NCBI RefSeq assembly: GCF_030542105.1
Contig: NZ_JAUOFB010000012.1
Location: forward strand, 1-45,651
Length of the DNA: 45,651 bases
Direction: 5' to 3'
Origin: Hymenobacter sp. BT730
Lineage (GTDB): Bacteria > Bacteroidota > Bacteroidia > Cytophagales > Hymenobacteraceae
Below are positions 33,258 through 42,143 of this stretch, piece after piece. A program made the translations under genes and the position numbers. Within the stretch, counting starts at the first letter, position 1; each line of letters begins with the position of its first letter. Below the pieces are notes generated by a model. It worked only from the letters and a program-made list of their open reading frames with translations. It was not told the origin of the DNA and searched no databases.

Positions 33258-34052
33258 ATGAACGATTCGCTCGTTATCATACCGACCTACAACGAGCGGG
33301 AAAACGCTGAGCTCATCATTCGCAAAGTGTTTTCGTTGCCCAAGCCATTCGATGTTCTGATCATCGATGACGGCTCTCCCGATGGCACCGCTCAGATTGT
33401 GCGCGACCTGCAGACCGAGTTTCCCGGCCGCCTGTTTCTGGAAGAGCGCGCCGGCAAGCAGGGCCTGGGCACAGCTTATCTGCATGGCTTTAGGTGGGGC
33501 CTGAGCCGTGGCTATTCCTACTTGTTTGAGATGGATGCCGACTTCTCACACAACCCCGAAGACCTGATTCGGCTGTACGAAGCCTGCACTCTGGAAAACC
33601 AGGATATGGCCATCGGCAGCCGCTACATTCACGGCGTGAACGTGGTCAACTGGCCTATGAACCGGGTGCTGATGTCCTGGTTTGCCTCCGCCTATGTGCG
33701 CTTCATCACGGGCATGCCCATTATGGATGCCACAGCAGGCTTTAAATGCTACACGGCACAGGTGCTCCGGGTTATTCCTCTGGACCGTATCCGGTTTATC
33801 GGCTATGCCTTCCAGATTGAGATGAAATGGCTGGCCTTCAAATATGGTTTCCGCATTCGGGAGGTGCCTATTATCTTCACCGACCGCACCCGGGGCGCTT
33901 CTAAAATGAGTAAAGGTATCTTTAAAGAAGCCTTACTGGGAGTTATTCAGATGAAGGTCAGCAGCTGGTTCCGCCGCTTTGACCGTTTTCCCACTCCCCC
34001 TGCCCTTCCGGTTTCGGCTACGGCCGCAACTTCCTCGCCCGAAACACGGTAG
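33258..34052 (+). CDS. Polyprenol-monophosphomannose synthase-like GT2 glycosyltransferase
   Basis: A 264-residue cytoplasmic-face GT2 enzyme of the Ppm1/DPM1 type, which makes polyprenyl-phosphate-mannose or -glucose as a lipid-linked sugar donor. It shows VIIPTYNERENAE, VLIIDDGSPDGTA, GKQGLGTAYLHGF and the DxD motif EMDADFSHNPEDL. The late segments DATAGFKCY and EVPIIFTDRTRGASKMS are characteristic. No C-terminal membrane segments are seen, as in the short DPM1 form. The ATG at 33258 is the only start that begins with the family's first strand. It is close behind hemG and ahead of the TerC gene. Confidence 0.9.
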   Translation: MNDSLVIIPTYNERENAELIIRKVFSLPKPFDVLIIDDGSPDGTAQIVRDLQTEFPGRLFLEERAGKQGLGTAYLHGFRWGLSRGYSYLFEMDADFSHNPEDLIRLYEACTLENQDMAIGSRYIHGVNVVNWPMNRVLMSWFASAYVRFITGMPIMDATAGFKCYTAQVLRVIPLDRIRFIGYAFQIEMKWLAFKYGFRIREVPIIFTDRTRGASKMSKGIFKEALLGVIQMKVSSWFRRFDRFPTPPALPVSATAATSSPETR

Positions 34053-34108
34053 GGGCTTTACCCCCTTATGCGAGGGGTTGTCTTTTGTGTGGTTCCTGAT
34101 GTCGTTGC

Positions 34109-35077
34109 ATGGAAAATACTCCCCTGTTTTGGGTTGCCTTTGTCGCTTTTGTGCTGGCAATGCTCCTGCTCGACCTACTCGTATTCAACCGCAAAGCACA
34201 CGTGGTAAGAATGCGCGAGGCCCTGGGCTGGAGTGCCTTCTGGATTTTGCTTTCGCTGCTATTCAACTACCTGGTGCTGCGTACCATGGGCAAGCAGGCA
34301 GCTATGGAGTTCCTGACCGGCTACCTCATTGAGAAGTCGCTCAGCGTAGATAACCTTTTTGTTTTTCTACTCATTTTCAGCTATTTCCGAGTACCGCAGG
34401 AGTACCAGCACAAAATCCTGTTCTGGGGTATTATTGGCGCGCTGGTGCTGCGGGCTATATTTATTCTGGCTGGCGCCGCACTCCTGGCCAAGTTTCACTT
34501 CCTCCTATATGTGCTGGGCGCCTTTCTGGTGTATACCGGCGTGAAGATGGCCACCTCTGCCGGCGAGCCGGAAATTGACCCCGATGCTAACCCGATAGTG
34601 AAGTTCCTGAGCCGCCACCTTCCCATTACCAGTAAGCTGGAGGGTGGCAACTTTTTTGTTCGGAAAGAAAAGCTGCTGTTTGCTACGCCCTTGTTTGTGG
34701 TGCTGGTCATGGTAGAAACCACTGACGTGGTTTTTGCGGCAGATTCCATCCCCGCTATCCTGGCTGTTTCGCGCGACACATTTATTGTTTTTACCTCCAA
34801 CGTCTTTGCACTGCTGGGTCTGCGGGCACTTTATTTTGCCTTGGAAGGGCTGATGCGGCTGTTTCACTACCTGCACTATGGCCTGTCGCTTATCCTGATC
34901 TTTATTGGTGTGAAGCTGCTACTTTCAGAGTTCTATGAGCTGCCCATGAGTATTTCTCTCGGGGTGGTGGGCCTGATTCTGGTCTTATCGGTAGTCTTGT
35001 CTTTGTTGCTGCCTAAGCCAAAAGAGGAACTACATCTTCCCTCCGCCGATGATTCAGTAGAAGACTCCAGTCTCTAA
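34109..35077 (+). CDS. TerC/Alx family integral membrane protein
   Basis: A 322-residue membrane protein with eight or nine hydrophobic segments. Family motifs are EKSLSVDNLFVFLLIF and ETTDVVFAADSIPAILAV, with conserved acidic residues in membrane segments. TerC and Alx proteins are linked to metal (manganese) export and to protein secretion or tellurite resistance; the role here is not certain. The upstream gap is only 56 bp, too short for the yybP-ykoY manganese riboswitch often found before alx genes. A hairpin at 35096 follows. Confidence 0.9.
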   Translation: MENTPLFWVAFVAFVLAMLLLDLLVFNRKAHVVRMREALGWSAFWILLSLLFNYLVLRTMGKQAAMEFLTGYLIEKSLSVDNLFVFLLIFSYFRVPQEYQHKILFWGIIGALVLRAIFILAGAALLAKFHFLLYVLGAFLVYTGVKMATSAGEPEIDPDANPIVKFLSRHLPITSKLEGGNFFVRKEKLLFATPLFVVLVMVETTDVVFAADSIPAILAVSRDTFIVFTSNVFALLGLRALYFALEGLMRLFHYLHYGLSLILIFIGVKLLLSEFYELPMSISLGVVGLILVLSVVLSLLLPKPKEELHLPSADDSVEDSSL

Positions 35078-35095
35078 TAAGCACCCAGTTCATAT

Positions 35096-35129
35096 AAACG
35101 CCTCACTGCCAGCTGGCAATGGGGCGTTT
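35096..35129. terminator. Terminator between TerC and the GT51 gene
   Basis: AAACGCC (35096-35102) pairs with GGCGTTT (35123-35129), and an internal palindrome GCCAGCTGGC strengthens the loop. It lies between convergent stops. Confidence 0.7.
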
Positions 35130-35150
35130 AGTTTTAGAATGCAGGTAAGG

Positions 35151-37286
35151 CTATTGCTTGGGGGGCGCGGGTGGCTCGGTTCCTTCCGGCACGTTGGTAT
35201 TAACGCCTTCATCCTGACCGCCGCCCAGCAAATCAATCAGGTTAAGCGGCTCAAACTGCGCGGAGTCGGCGGGCGAGACAGTGCGCACAGTGTCCCGTAC
35301 GGCCCGCACAATGTACTTGCGCGCTGGCCCATTAAAGTTAATATGATACCCCAGTCCTTCGTAGTCTCCCTGCGAGATGTAGCCCTTCCGGGTCATAAGC
35401 TGCGCAATGAGGCGGTGGAAATAGCGCGCGCTGCTCATCATCTCCCCATACTGGTTAAAGCCGTTCCGATAGAATTTAGGGCGCGGAATTATACTGGCCA
35501 GATACAGGCTTTCTGACAAGCTCAGATTAGCGGGCTGCTTGTCAAAGTAAAATTGCGCGGCCTCTTTCACCCCATAGATTTTCGGCCCCCATTCAATAAT
35601 GTTCAGGTATACCTCCATCATCCGCTCTTTGGTGGCGATGTGCGTATTTTCAATCAACCAGACAATAAGTGCTTCTTCTACTTTGCGCGTCACAGTCTTC
35701 TGCCGGGTCAGAAATACGTTCTTCACCAGCTGCATAGAAAGCGTGCTACCACCCCTCGCAAAGCGTTTCTCCTTAATATTTTGGATGATGGACTTCACAA
35801 AAGCTTTTTCCATAAAGCCTTTGTGGGTAAAGAAGCGGGGGTCCTCTGCCGTTAGAATGGCATATTTCAGGTACGGCGACACCTGGTTGAAAGGTACGAA
35901 CTTGGGGTTAGGCGGACCTACCTGGAAGGTTTTAATGGAGTCGCCCTTATCGTTATAGGCCGTGTACCAGAAGGGGGTATTCAGCTTGCTCAGGTCCTCG
36001 CGGCCAAAGCGCGTAATGCGGAAATCCCTGCCTTTCAGCGAGGAATTAAACTTGAGGCTATCCAGCTTATTCATATCCAGATCAGCGCTCAGGCGGTAGG
36101 TTAGCGTTCCTTTGCCCTGCATACCTTCCAGGGTACTGAACATACCTTCGGGCAAGGCATTGAAAAAGTCGTTGGCAGGCGTTTCGCCAGATTCAACCAG
36201 GGCTTTCACCTGCAAGCCGGCCAGCATCTCATCCCGCGACTTTACCCCATTACTTTCTCCTATCACCCGCTTGTTGCGCGGCAGTTTGCGCACGCTGATT
36301 TGCGGAAATACTTCCATCTGGTTCAAGGTCACTTTCGTGCCTTTTTCCAGCGCAGCGTAGGCCTGGCCCAAGGTAGCTACATAGTCTATCCCCGCGCGGG
36401 GGAAGCGCACATCGTGGTCGGCTAGTTTGGGGTGGTGCACCACAAAGTTGCGGGCCCAGGCCGTGCCTTTGATAGTCAGCTCATCATTGTTCAGGTCTTT
36501 TCCGGTCAGGCTAACCCGTACGGTATCAAACTGTACCCGGGCACCATAGCGGCGCTGCACATAAGGCATCACCACGGGGCGCCCATCCAGCCCATATACA
36601 TTGGCCGTGAGCGAATAATCACCGGGCTCTACGTGCCCCTGCAGGCCAAACCGATTTACCACGGAGTCGATATCGGCCGTGAGCTGGCCCTGAATGTCGC
36701 CATCTTCAATAGAGAAGCGCGGCATCGTGATGGTAGCGGAATGATCCGGGCTGCGGTAAGTAACCAGGAAGCTGCGGAAGTCGGCCTCCCCGGGAATATT
36801 GTCGAAAACTGTTTCCAGCAATTGGTTAACCATCAGGCCATAGTTGGCGCCCTGCGTGGTATCCCGCTTAACGGCGGTTTTCTGTTTCTTGAATAGAAAA
36901 GAATAATTGTCGGTAGTAGCGGTTTTGCGGGCTGTGAAACGGGCGCTGTCAATCTGCAGACCGCTGAACACGGGGCGCCGCGCAAACAGGGACTTCAGAC
37001 TAATAGAAGCATTAATGTGCCGGGCCTGCAGCAGCGTATCGGGCCGGGCAGTGGGCACCAGACTTACCCCATCAATACGCACGGTATTCAGATCCACAAA
37101 ACGGGCCGGACCTAAGGCTAGCGTAACGGGATATTTGGCTTCTACCTTTGCTTTTACCTGGCGTAGCGCATACTGCAACAGTTCCTGACGCTTTAGCAGA
37201 AATATAGCCAAGGCCAAGGCCAACAGCACCACCAGGCTACCCAGAGCAATGCCTATTCTTTTTTTCGTAGTTGAAGTCACGCGCAA
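35151..37286 (-). CDS. AsmA-like/GT51 peptidoglycan glycosyltransferase
   Basis: A 711-residue membrane-anchored protein. One N-terminal membrane segment (about 10-31) is followed by a long periplasmic region (35-440) that looks like an AsmA/DUF3971-type beta domain (LGPARFVDLNTVRIDGVSL, LQARHINASISLKSL). The C-terminal domain (about 455-640) is GT51: E481 in TAEDPRFFTHKGF, RGGSTLSMQLVKN (511-523) and EVYLNIIEWG (558-567). No transpeptidase domain is present. GT51 enzymes polymerise lipid II into glycan strands. The fusion of a lipid-transfer-like domain with a GT51 is seen in Bacteroidota but is not the classical PBP1 or MtgA form. It is divergent from purB. Confidence 0.88.
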   Translation of the reverse strand: MRVTSTTKKRIGIALGSLVVLLALALAIFLLKRQELLQYALRQVKAKVEAKYPVTLALGPARFVDLNTVRIDGVSLVPTARPDTLLQARHINASISLKSLFARRPVFSGLQIDSARFTARKTATTDNYSFLFKKQKTAVKRDTTQGANYGLMVNQLLETVFDNIPGEADFRSFLVTYRSPDHSATITMPRFSIEDGDIQGQLTADIDSVVNRFGLQGHVEPGDYSLTANVYGLDGRPVVMPYVQRRYGARVQFDTVRVSLTGKDLNNDELTIKGTAWARNFVVHHPKLADHDVRFPRAGIDYVATLGQAYAALEKGTKVTLNQMEVFPQISVRKLPRNKRVIGESNGVKSRDEMLAGLQVKALVESGETPANDFFNALPEGMFSTLEGMQGKGTLTYRLSADLDMNKLDSLKFNSSLKGRDFRITRFGREDLSKLNTPFWYTAYNDKGDSIKTFQVGPPNPKFVPFNQVSPYLKYAILTAEDPRFFTHKGFMEKAFVKSIIQNIKEKRFARGGSTLSMQLVKNVFLTRQKTVTRKVEEALIVWLIENTHIATKERMMEVYLNIIEWGPKIYGVKEAAQFYFDKQPANLSLSESLYLASIIPRPKFYRNGFNQYGEMMSSARYFHRLIAQLMTRKGYISQGDYEGLGYHINFNGPARKYIVRAVRDTVRTVSPADSAQFEPLNLIDLLGGGQDEGVNTNVPEGTEPPAPPKQ

Positions 37287-37351
37287 ACAGAGGAGAGAAG
37301 TTGCGGCCGGGCATAGCTAGATTCATGCCGAACCCAGTGCCGCTCGGAGGA

Positions 37352-37359
37352 CAAAGGTA
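37352..37359 (-). promoter_or_regulatory. -7 box of the GT51 gene
   Basis: On the minus strand, TACCTTTG matches TAnnTTTG, 65 bp before the GT51 start. It is the same octamer as the purB -7 box on the other strand. Confidence 0.5.
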
Positions 37360-37402
37360 GTGAAAACCGCCGCGTGCCCTGTCGGGCAGAGCGGGCATTC
37401 CT

Positions 37403-37410
37403 TACCTTTG
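37403..37410 (+). promoter_or_regulatory. -7 box of purB
   Basis: TACCTTTG matches TAnnTTTG, 27 bp before the purB ATG. No convincing -33 element is visible. Confidence 0.5.
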
Positions 37411-37437
37411 GTCCACCGGTCCAACTCCTCTATACGC

Positions 37438-38802
37438 ATGTCTGCCTCAACCGATACCACTTCTTTCTCTGCGCTTACTGCCGTTTCGCCGCTGGATGGG
37501 CGCTACCGTCGCCAAACGGCGCCGCTGGCCGCCTTCTTTTCCGAGCTGGCCCTGATTCGCTACCGGGTGCTGGTGGAAGTGGAGTATTTTATTGCCCTGC
37601 GCCAGCTACCGCTGCCCCAGTTGGAGACAGTATCAGAGGAAGTTATTGGGGCCCTGCGCCAGATCTACCTCGATTTTTCGGCAGAAGATGCGGAGGCAGT
37701 AAAAGCTCATGAGCGAGTCACCAACCACGACGTGAAGGCCGTGGAATACTTTCTGCGGGATAAATTCATGGCTTTGGGGCTAGAGCAATTCGTGGAGTTT
37801 ATTCACTTTGGCCTCACTTCCCAGGACATTAATAACACGGCTATTCCGCTGAGCCTGCAGCATGCTGTAGTAAAAGTGCTGCTACCTGCTTACGCCAACG
37901 TGCGCAACCATCTCTCCGACCGCGCCACTACCTGGGCGGCCATACCCATGCTGGCCCGCACCCATGGGCAGCCTGCCTCGCCTACTCGCCTGGGCAAAGA
38001 AATTCAGGTGTTTGTGGCCCGCCTCGATGCCCAGGTAGACCTACTAGCGCAAATACCCTTTGCGGCAAAATTCGGCGGTGCTACCGGCAACTTCAATGCT
38101 CACCACGTAGCCTACCCCAGCATCGACTGGCACGAGTTCGGTCAGCACTTCGTGAACGACCGGCTGGGCCTGCACCGCTCCTTCCCTACCACCCAGATTG
38201 AGCACTACGACCACCTGGCAGCTCTCTGCGACGGGTTGAAGCGCCTGAATACCATCCTCATTGATCTGGCCCGCGACGTGTGGCAGTATATTTCGATGGG
38301 GTATTTCCGCCAGACTATCAAAGCGGGGGAGGTAGGCTCTTCGGCCATGCCGCATAAGGTAAACCCCATCGATTTTGAAAACGCCGAAGGCAACCTTGGC
38401 TTGGCCAACGCCGTGCTGGAGCACCTGGCGGCCAAACTGCCCATCAGCCGCCTGCAGCGCGACCTGACCGACTCTACCGTACTCCGTAACCTGGGCGTGC
38501 CGCTGGGTCATACGCTCATTGCTCTCACGGCTCTGCAACGCGGCCTCGATAAGCTGGCGCTGGATGAGGAAACCCTCCGCCGAGACCTGGAAGCCAACTG
38601 GCCGGTAGTAGCCGAGGCTATCCAGACCATTCTGCGCCGCGAAAACTACCCAGACCCTTACAACGCCCTCAAGGCCCTCACGCGCACCCACGGCCCCATC
38701 ACGCAGCAAACCATCAGCGAGTTTATCGGCACGCTAAACGTGAGTGATGCCGTGAAAGCGGAGTTGCGCGCTATTACGCCGATGAATTACGTGGGCATCT
38801 AG
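37438..38802 (+). CDS. purB: Adenylosuccinate lyase
   Basis: A 454-residue fumarase/aspartase-superfamily lyase that acts twice in purine synthesis (SAICAR to AICAR, and adenylosuccinate to AMP). Family features are SPLDGRYR near the N-terminus, THGQPASPTRLGKE, and the signature GSSAMPHKVNPIDFENAEGN. The catalytic His regions TSQDINN and RTHGQ are intact. The ATG at 37438 (MSASTDTTSF) gives a normal start; earlier in-frame codons overlap the promoter. This is the long (E. coli-like) PurB form. It stands alone between the divergent GT51 gene and the GT9 gene. Confidence 0.96.
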   Translation: MSASTDTTSFSALTAVSPLDGRYRRQTAPLAAFFSELALIRYRVLVEVEYFIALRQLPLPQLETVSEEVIGALRQIYLDFSAEDAEAVKAHERVTNHDVKAVEYFLRDKFMALGLEQFVEFIHFGLTSQDINNTAIPLSLQHAVVKVLLPAYANVRNHLSDRATTWAAIPMLARTHGQPASPTRLGKEIQVFVARLDAQVDLLAQIPFAAKFGGATGNFNAHHVAYPSIDWHEFGQHFVNDRLGLHRSFPTTQIEHYDHLAALCDGLKRLNTILIDLARDVWQYISMGYFRQTIKAGEVGSSAMPHKVNPIDFENAEGNLGLANAVLEHLAAKLPISRLQRDLTDSTVLRNLGVPLGHTLIALTALQRGLDKLALDEETLRRDLEANWPVVAEAIQTILRRENYPDPYNALKALTRTHGPITQQTISEFIGTLNVSDAVKAELRAITPMNYVGI

Positions 38803-38873
38803 CTCTTCGTAAAAGCTTGCTTTCCTCCCTTTGACTAAGTGGGGCTACCATCTGGCTCCCAAATATTCTCCCA

Positions 38874-39962
38874 ATGCCTGAGCTTAACGGCATCTCCGTT
38901 CATCCAGACTGCCGCCATTTTCGCGGTGATATTCCCTGCCGCCCGAATAAAGAGCATGGCTATCAATGCGCTGATTGTCCTGTATATGTGCCGGTACTAC
39001 AGCGCATCCTGATTATTAAGCTGGGAGCTATTGGTGATGTTATTCGGACGACGCCTTTACTGCGGCGGCTCCGGCAGGAGTATCCGGCGGCTAAAATCAC
39101 TTGGCTCACGCTCACGCCGGCTATTCTGCCGCAGGGCGAAATTGACGAGGTTCTGAAGCTAGAGTTGTCCTCCGTCCTACATCTACAGGCGCGGGAGTTT
39201 GATATTCTGTTTAACCTCGATAAAGACAAAGAAGCCTGCGCCCTGCACGATTCTATCCGGGCTACGCAGAAGTTTGGCTATACACTGCACCCTAATGGCG
39301 TGGCCTGGCCCAGCAATACACTGGCCAACCACAAGTTCCTCACGGGCGTGTTTGATGAGCTTAGCCAACAGAATGAAAAGCCTTATGTGCAGGAAATCTT
39401 TGAGCTGTGTGGCTATGAGTTTCGGGGCGAGGAATATGTATTCGACAACCACCAGGACAAAGGCTACGATTGGTCGGCGCTGCCGACGGGCAAGCCGCGC
39501 ATCGGCCTGAATACCGGCTGCGGCGACCGGTGGACCACGCGCCTGTGGTCAGATGAAAAATGGATTGAGTTAATCACCCAGTTACAGCAGGCCGGATACG
39601 CACCCATACTGCTGGGCGGCACCGCTGAGGATGAGCGTAACCAGCGCTTACGGGCTACTACCGGCGCTACTTACCTGGGCACATTCCCACTGGAGCAGTT
39701 CATCAACCTGATGCACCAGATGGACCTCATAGTAACGCAGGTGACTATGGCTATGCACATCAGCATAGCCCTGCAGAAGCCGACAGTGCTCATGAACAAC
39801 ATCTTCAACCCCTGCGAATTCGACCTCTACGGTCGTGGCCAGCTAGTGCAGCCTGACCGCCAGTGCGTTTGTTTCTACCGGGGAACGTGTAAGCTGGGCA
39901 CCAGCTGCATGGAAGATTTACCGGCGGATAAGGTGTTTGCTGCCGTGCAGAAAAGCCTATAA
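38874..39962 (+). CDS. GT9 heptosyltransferase-family glycosyltransferase with N-terminal Cys cluster
   Basis: A 362-residue GT-B enzyme of the ADP-heptose:LPS heptosyltransferase family. The typical start ILIIKLGAIGDVIRTTPLL begins only at residue 45. Before it is an extra segment with C13, C22, C33 and C36 (DCRHFRGDIPC, GYQCADCP), a likely metal or Fe-S site. The C-terminal donor region shows IGLNTGCGDRWTTRLW, ILLGGTAEDE and VTQVTMAMHISIAL. Four more Cys residues (CVCFYRGTCKLGTSC) lie near the end. Cys-rich ends like these are unusual for GT9. It probably adds a heptose or other sugar to LPS core or surface glycan. Confidence 0.87.
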   Translation: MPELNGISVHPDCRHFRGDIPCRPNKEHGYQCADCPVYVPVLQRILIIKLGAIGDVIRTTPLLRRLRQEYPAAKITWLTLTPAILPQGEIDEVLKLELSSVLHLQAREFDILFNLDKDKEACALHDSIRATQKFGYTLHPNGVAWPSNTLANHKFLTGVFDELSQQNEKPYVQEIFELCGYEFRGEEYVFDNHQDKGYDWSALPTGKPRIGLNTGCGDRWTTRLWSDEKWIELITQLQQAGYAPILLGGTAEDERNQRLRATTGATYLGTFPLEQFINLMHQMDLIVTQVTMAMHISIALQKPTVLMNNIFNPCEFDLYGRGQLVQPDRQCVCFYRGTCKLGTSCMEDLPADKVFAAVQKSL

Positions 39963-39982
39963 CGGCCAGTTTTTACTTCGTA

Positions 39983-41113
39983 CTACTTGGGCTGCGCTAC
40001 GTCTTTCAGGGCCTGCACCATTTCGCTCCAGGAAAACTGCTTTTTCCGCTCCCATACGCCGGTGGTAAACTCTGCCTCGCGCTGATGCTCGTAGAAATCT
40101 ACCAAAGCATCGGCAATGGCCTTGGGCGTAGGTTTTACTACATAGCCTACTTCCCCATTCGGAATCAGTTCGGCCAGTCCGCCTACGTCGGTTACTAACA
40201 TGGGCCGCTCAAAGTGGTAGGCTATCTGAGAAACACCGCTTTGCGTAGCGTTTTTATAGGGTTGTACCACCATATCGGCTGCACAGAAATAGTAGACTAC
40301 TTTCTCGTTCGGGATGAAGTCGGTGGCGCGCACGAGGCGGCTTTCCAGGTGGTATTTCTGAATGAGTACCTCATAAGGGGCGGCGTCTTCATAGAATTCG
40401 CCGGCCACTATCAGCTTCACGGGTAAGCGCGCTAGTCGCTCATCAGCAAAAGCCTCCAGCAATATATCCAGCCCTTTGTAGGCTCGGATAAAACCAAAAA
40501 ACAGCAGATAGCCAAACTGGTCATCCAGCCCCAATGCACGCAGTGCATCAGTTTTTGATTTCAGGGGACCAAAGTTGTCATAGAGCGGATGCGGTTGGTA
40601 GCGGGCCGGCTGTTTAAAATGCAGCAGACGCAAATCGGCCAGCACCGCTCGTGACATGGTTACAAAACCATGGCAGGCCGAAAGAAAATACCGCGTGAGT
40701 GGCCGGTCGCCGGGCCGTTTTTCGTGCGGAATTACATTGTCAGTGATGGCCACAATACGCGTGTGGCGGTTGCGGCGGATGCGGCGGGCTATGAACCCCA
40801 GCGCGGGCCCCATAAAGGGCAGCCAGAACCGAAAAATCACCAGATCCGGCTTTTCCCGGCGCAGCTTCTCCCCCACCTTCAGCCAGGAAAGGGGGTTTAC
40901 AGAGTTAATACTGACTTCTATATCCAGATCGGCCGGGCCAGGCTCGGTGCTAAACTGAGTTTGCCCCGGAAACAGAAAGTCGGGATACTGCAATGAAAAC
41001 GTCACCAGTCGCACTTCGTCGCCGGCTTCCCGGAAAGCCCGTGCCAGCCGCTCATTGTAGGTGGCCAAACCACCCCGCAATGGATATGCCGGACCAATGA
41101 TAACAACTTTCAT
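39983..41113 (-). CDS. GT4 glycosyltransferase
   Basis: A 376-residue GT-B glycosyltransferase. The N-terminus (VVIIGPAYPLRGGLATYNERLARAF) is the acceptor-domain glycine-rich loop. The C-terminal GT1/GT4 donor domain shows LLFFGFIRAYKGLDILLEAF, LIVAGEFY and VVQPYKNATQSGVSQIAYHF with the family E-x7-E-like region. The ATG at 41113 is preferred to a TTG six bases earlier. The sugar and acceptor are unknown. It is convergent with the GT9 gene (20 bp apart) and follows the GT2 gene by 43 bp on the same strand, so both probably work on one surface glycan. Confidence 0.9.
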   Translation of the reverse strand: MKVVIIGPAYPLRGGLATYNERLARAFREAGDEVRLVTFSLQYPDFLFPGQTQFSTEPGPADLDIEVSINSVNPLSWLKVGEKLRREKPDLVIFRFWLPFMGPALGFIARRIRRNRHTRIVAITDNVIPHEKRPGDRPLTRYFLSACHGFVTMSRAVLADLRLLHFKQPARYQPHPLYDNFGPLKSKTDALRALGLDDQFGYLLFFGFIRAYKGLDILLEAFADERLARLPVKLIVAGEFYEDAAPYEVLIQKYHLESRLVRATDFIPNEKVVYYFCAADMVVQPYKNATQSGVSQIAYHFERPMLVTDVGGLAELIPNGEVGYVVKPTPKAIADALVDFYEHQREAEFTTGVWERKKQFSWSEMVQALKDVAQPK

Positions 41114-41156
41114 AAGCAATATGCTTAGCGAAATGACGGATGCTGGCCTCTATGAG

Positions 41157-42143
41157 CTATTCCAGATTAAGCTTATCCCGCACCAGATACTGGTTCTTGC
41201 GCGGGCCGTTCAATTGCACCATTTCGGCCAGAAAACCACCCACAAACACCTGTACACCCACAATAACTGCTGCTAAAGCCAGGAAGAACAAAGGCTGGTC
41301 GGTTACGTCCCGGGCTTTTAGATTTTGGGCCGCCAGGTACACCTTCTCCCCTATCAGCCATAACGTAATGAGTATACCCGTCAGAAAAGAGAGCATGCCC
41401 ACCGTGCCGAAGAAATGCATGGGTCGTTTCCGGAACCGACTCACAAACGTGATGCTCAGTAAATCCAGAAAGCCGTAAACGAACCGCTCCAGGCCAAATT
41501 TGGTGGTACCATACTTGCGCTCCTGGTGCTGCACTACCTTCTCGCCAATCCGCCGGAAACCAGCCCATTTGGCAATAACGGGAATGTAGCGGTGCATCTC
41601 CCCGTATACTTCAATAGACTTCACGACCCGGTAATTGTAGGCCTTGAGCCCGCAGTTGAAGTCGTGCAGTTGAATGCCCGAAATCCAGCGGGTAACGCCG
41701 TTGAAGAGCTTCGTAGGAATGGTTTTGCTAATCGGGTCGAAGCGCTTTTTCTTCCAGCCGCTCACCAGGTCATACCCATCATGGGTAATCATCTGGTAGA
41801 GGTCCGGCAGCTCTTCCGGCGAGTCCTGCAGGTCGGCGTCCATTGTGCAAACTACCCGGCCTACAGCCGCTTTAAAGCCCACATTCAGCGCCGCCGACTT
41901 CCCGTAGTTGCGGTTAAAGCGAATACCGCGCAAATGAATATCCTCCTGCGACAGATCCTCGATTACCTCCCAGGATGCATCCGTAGAGCCATCATCAATC
42001 AGTAGAACCTCATAGGTAAGCCCATGCAAAGAAAGCACGCGGTGGATCCACCGCGTGAGTTCCGGCAATGACTCGGCTTCGTTAAGCAGCGGAATTACGA
42101 TAGACAGCTCAACGGGAAAATGTTGCGGCAAACGCTTACTCAA
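41157..42143 (-). CDS. GT2 glycosyltransferase, ArnC/GtrB-like, with membrane anchor
   Basis: A 328-residue GT2 enzyme. The catalytic half has SIVIPLLNEAESLPEL, VLLIDDGSTDASW, GIRFNRNYGKSAALNVGF and the DxD motif TMDADLQDSPEEL. QHQERKYGTTKFGLERF is typical of enzymes that make polyprenyl-phosphate sugars. Two C-terminal membrane segments (about 243-263 and 283-305) match the GtrB/ArnC architecture. Its start overlaps the end of the DUF4199 gene by 8 bp, so translation is coupled. It differs from the short polyprenol-phosphate transferase at 33258, which lacks the membrane anchor. Confidence 0.92.
   Translation of the reverse strand: MSKRLPQHFPVELSIVIPLLNEAESLPELTRWIHRVLSLHGLTYEVLLIDDGSTDASWEVIEDLSQEDIHLRGIRFNRNYGKSAALNVGFKAAVGRVVCTMDADLQDSPEELPDLYQMITHDGYDLVSGWKKKRFDPISKTIPTKLFNGVTRWISGIQLHDFNCGLKAYNYRVVKSIEVYGEMHRYIPVIAKWAGFRRIGEKVVQHQERKYGTTKFGLERFVYGFLDLLSITFVSRFRKRPMHFFGTVGMLSFLTGILITLWLIGEKVYLAAQNLKARDVTDQPLFFLALAAVIVGVQVFVGGFLAEMVQLNGPRKNQYLVRDKLNLE

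Noticed and set aside
34053..34108. A manganese (yybP-ykoY) riboswitch before the TerC/Alx-like gene
   Set aside because: The gap is only 56 bp and lacks the conserved core. The preceding coding sequence fills the rest of the space.
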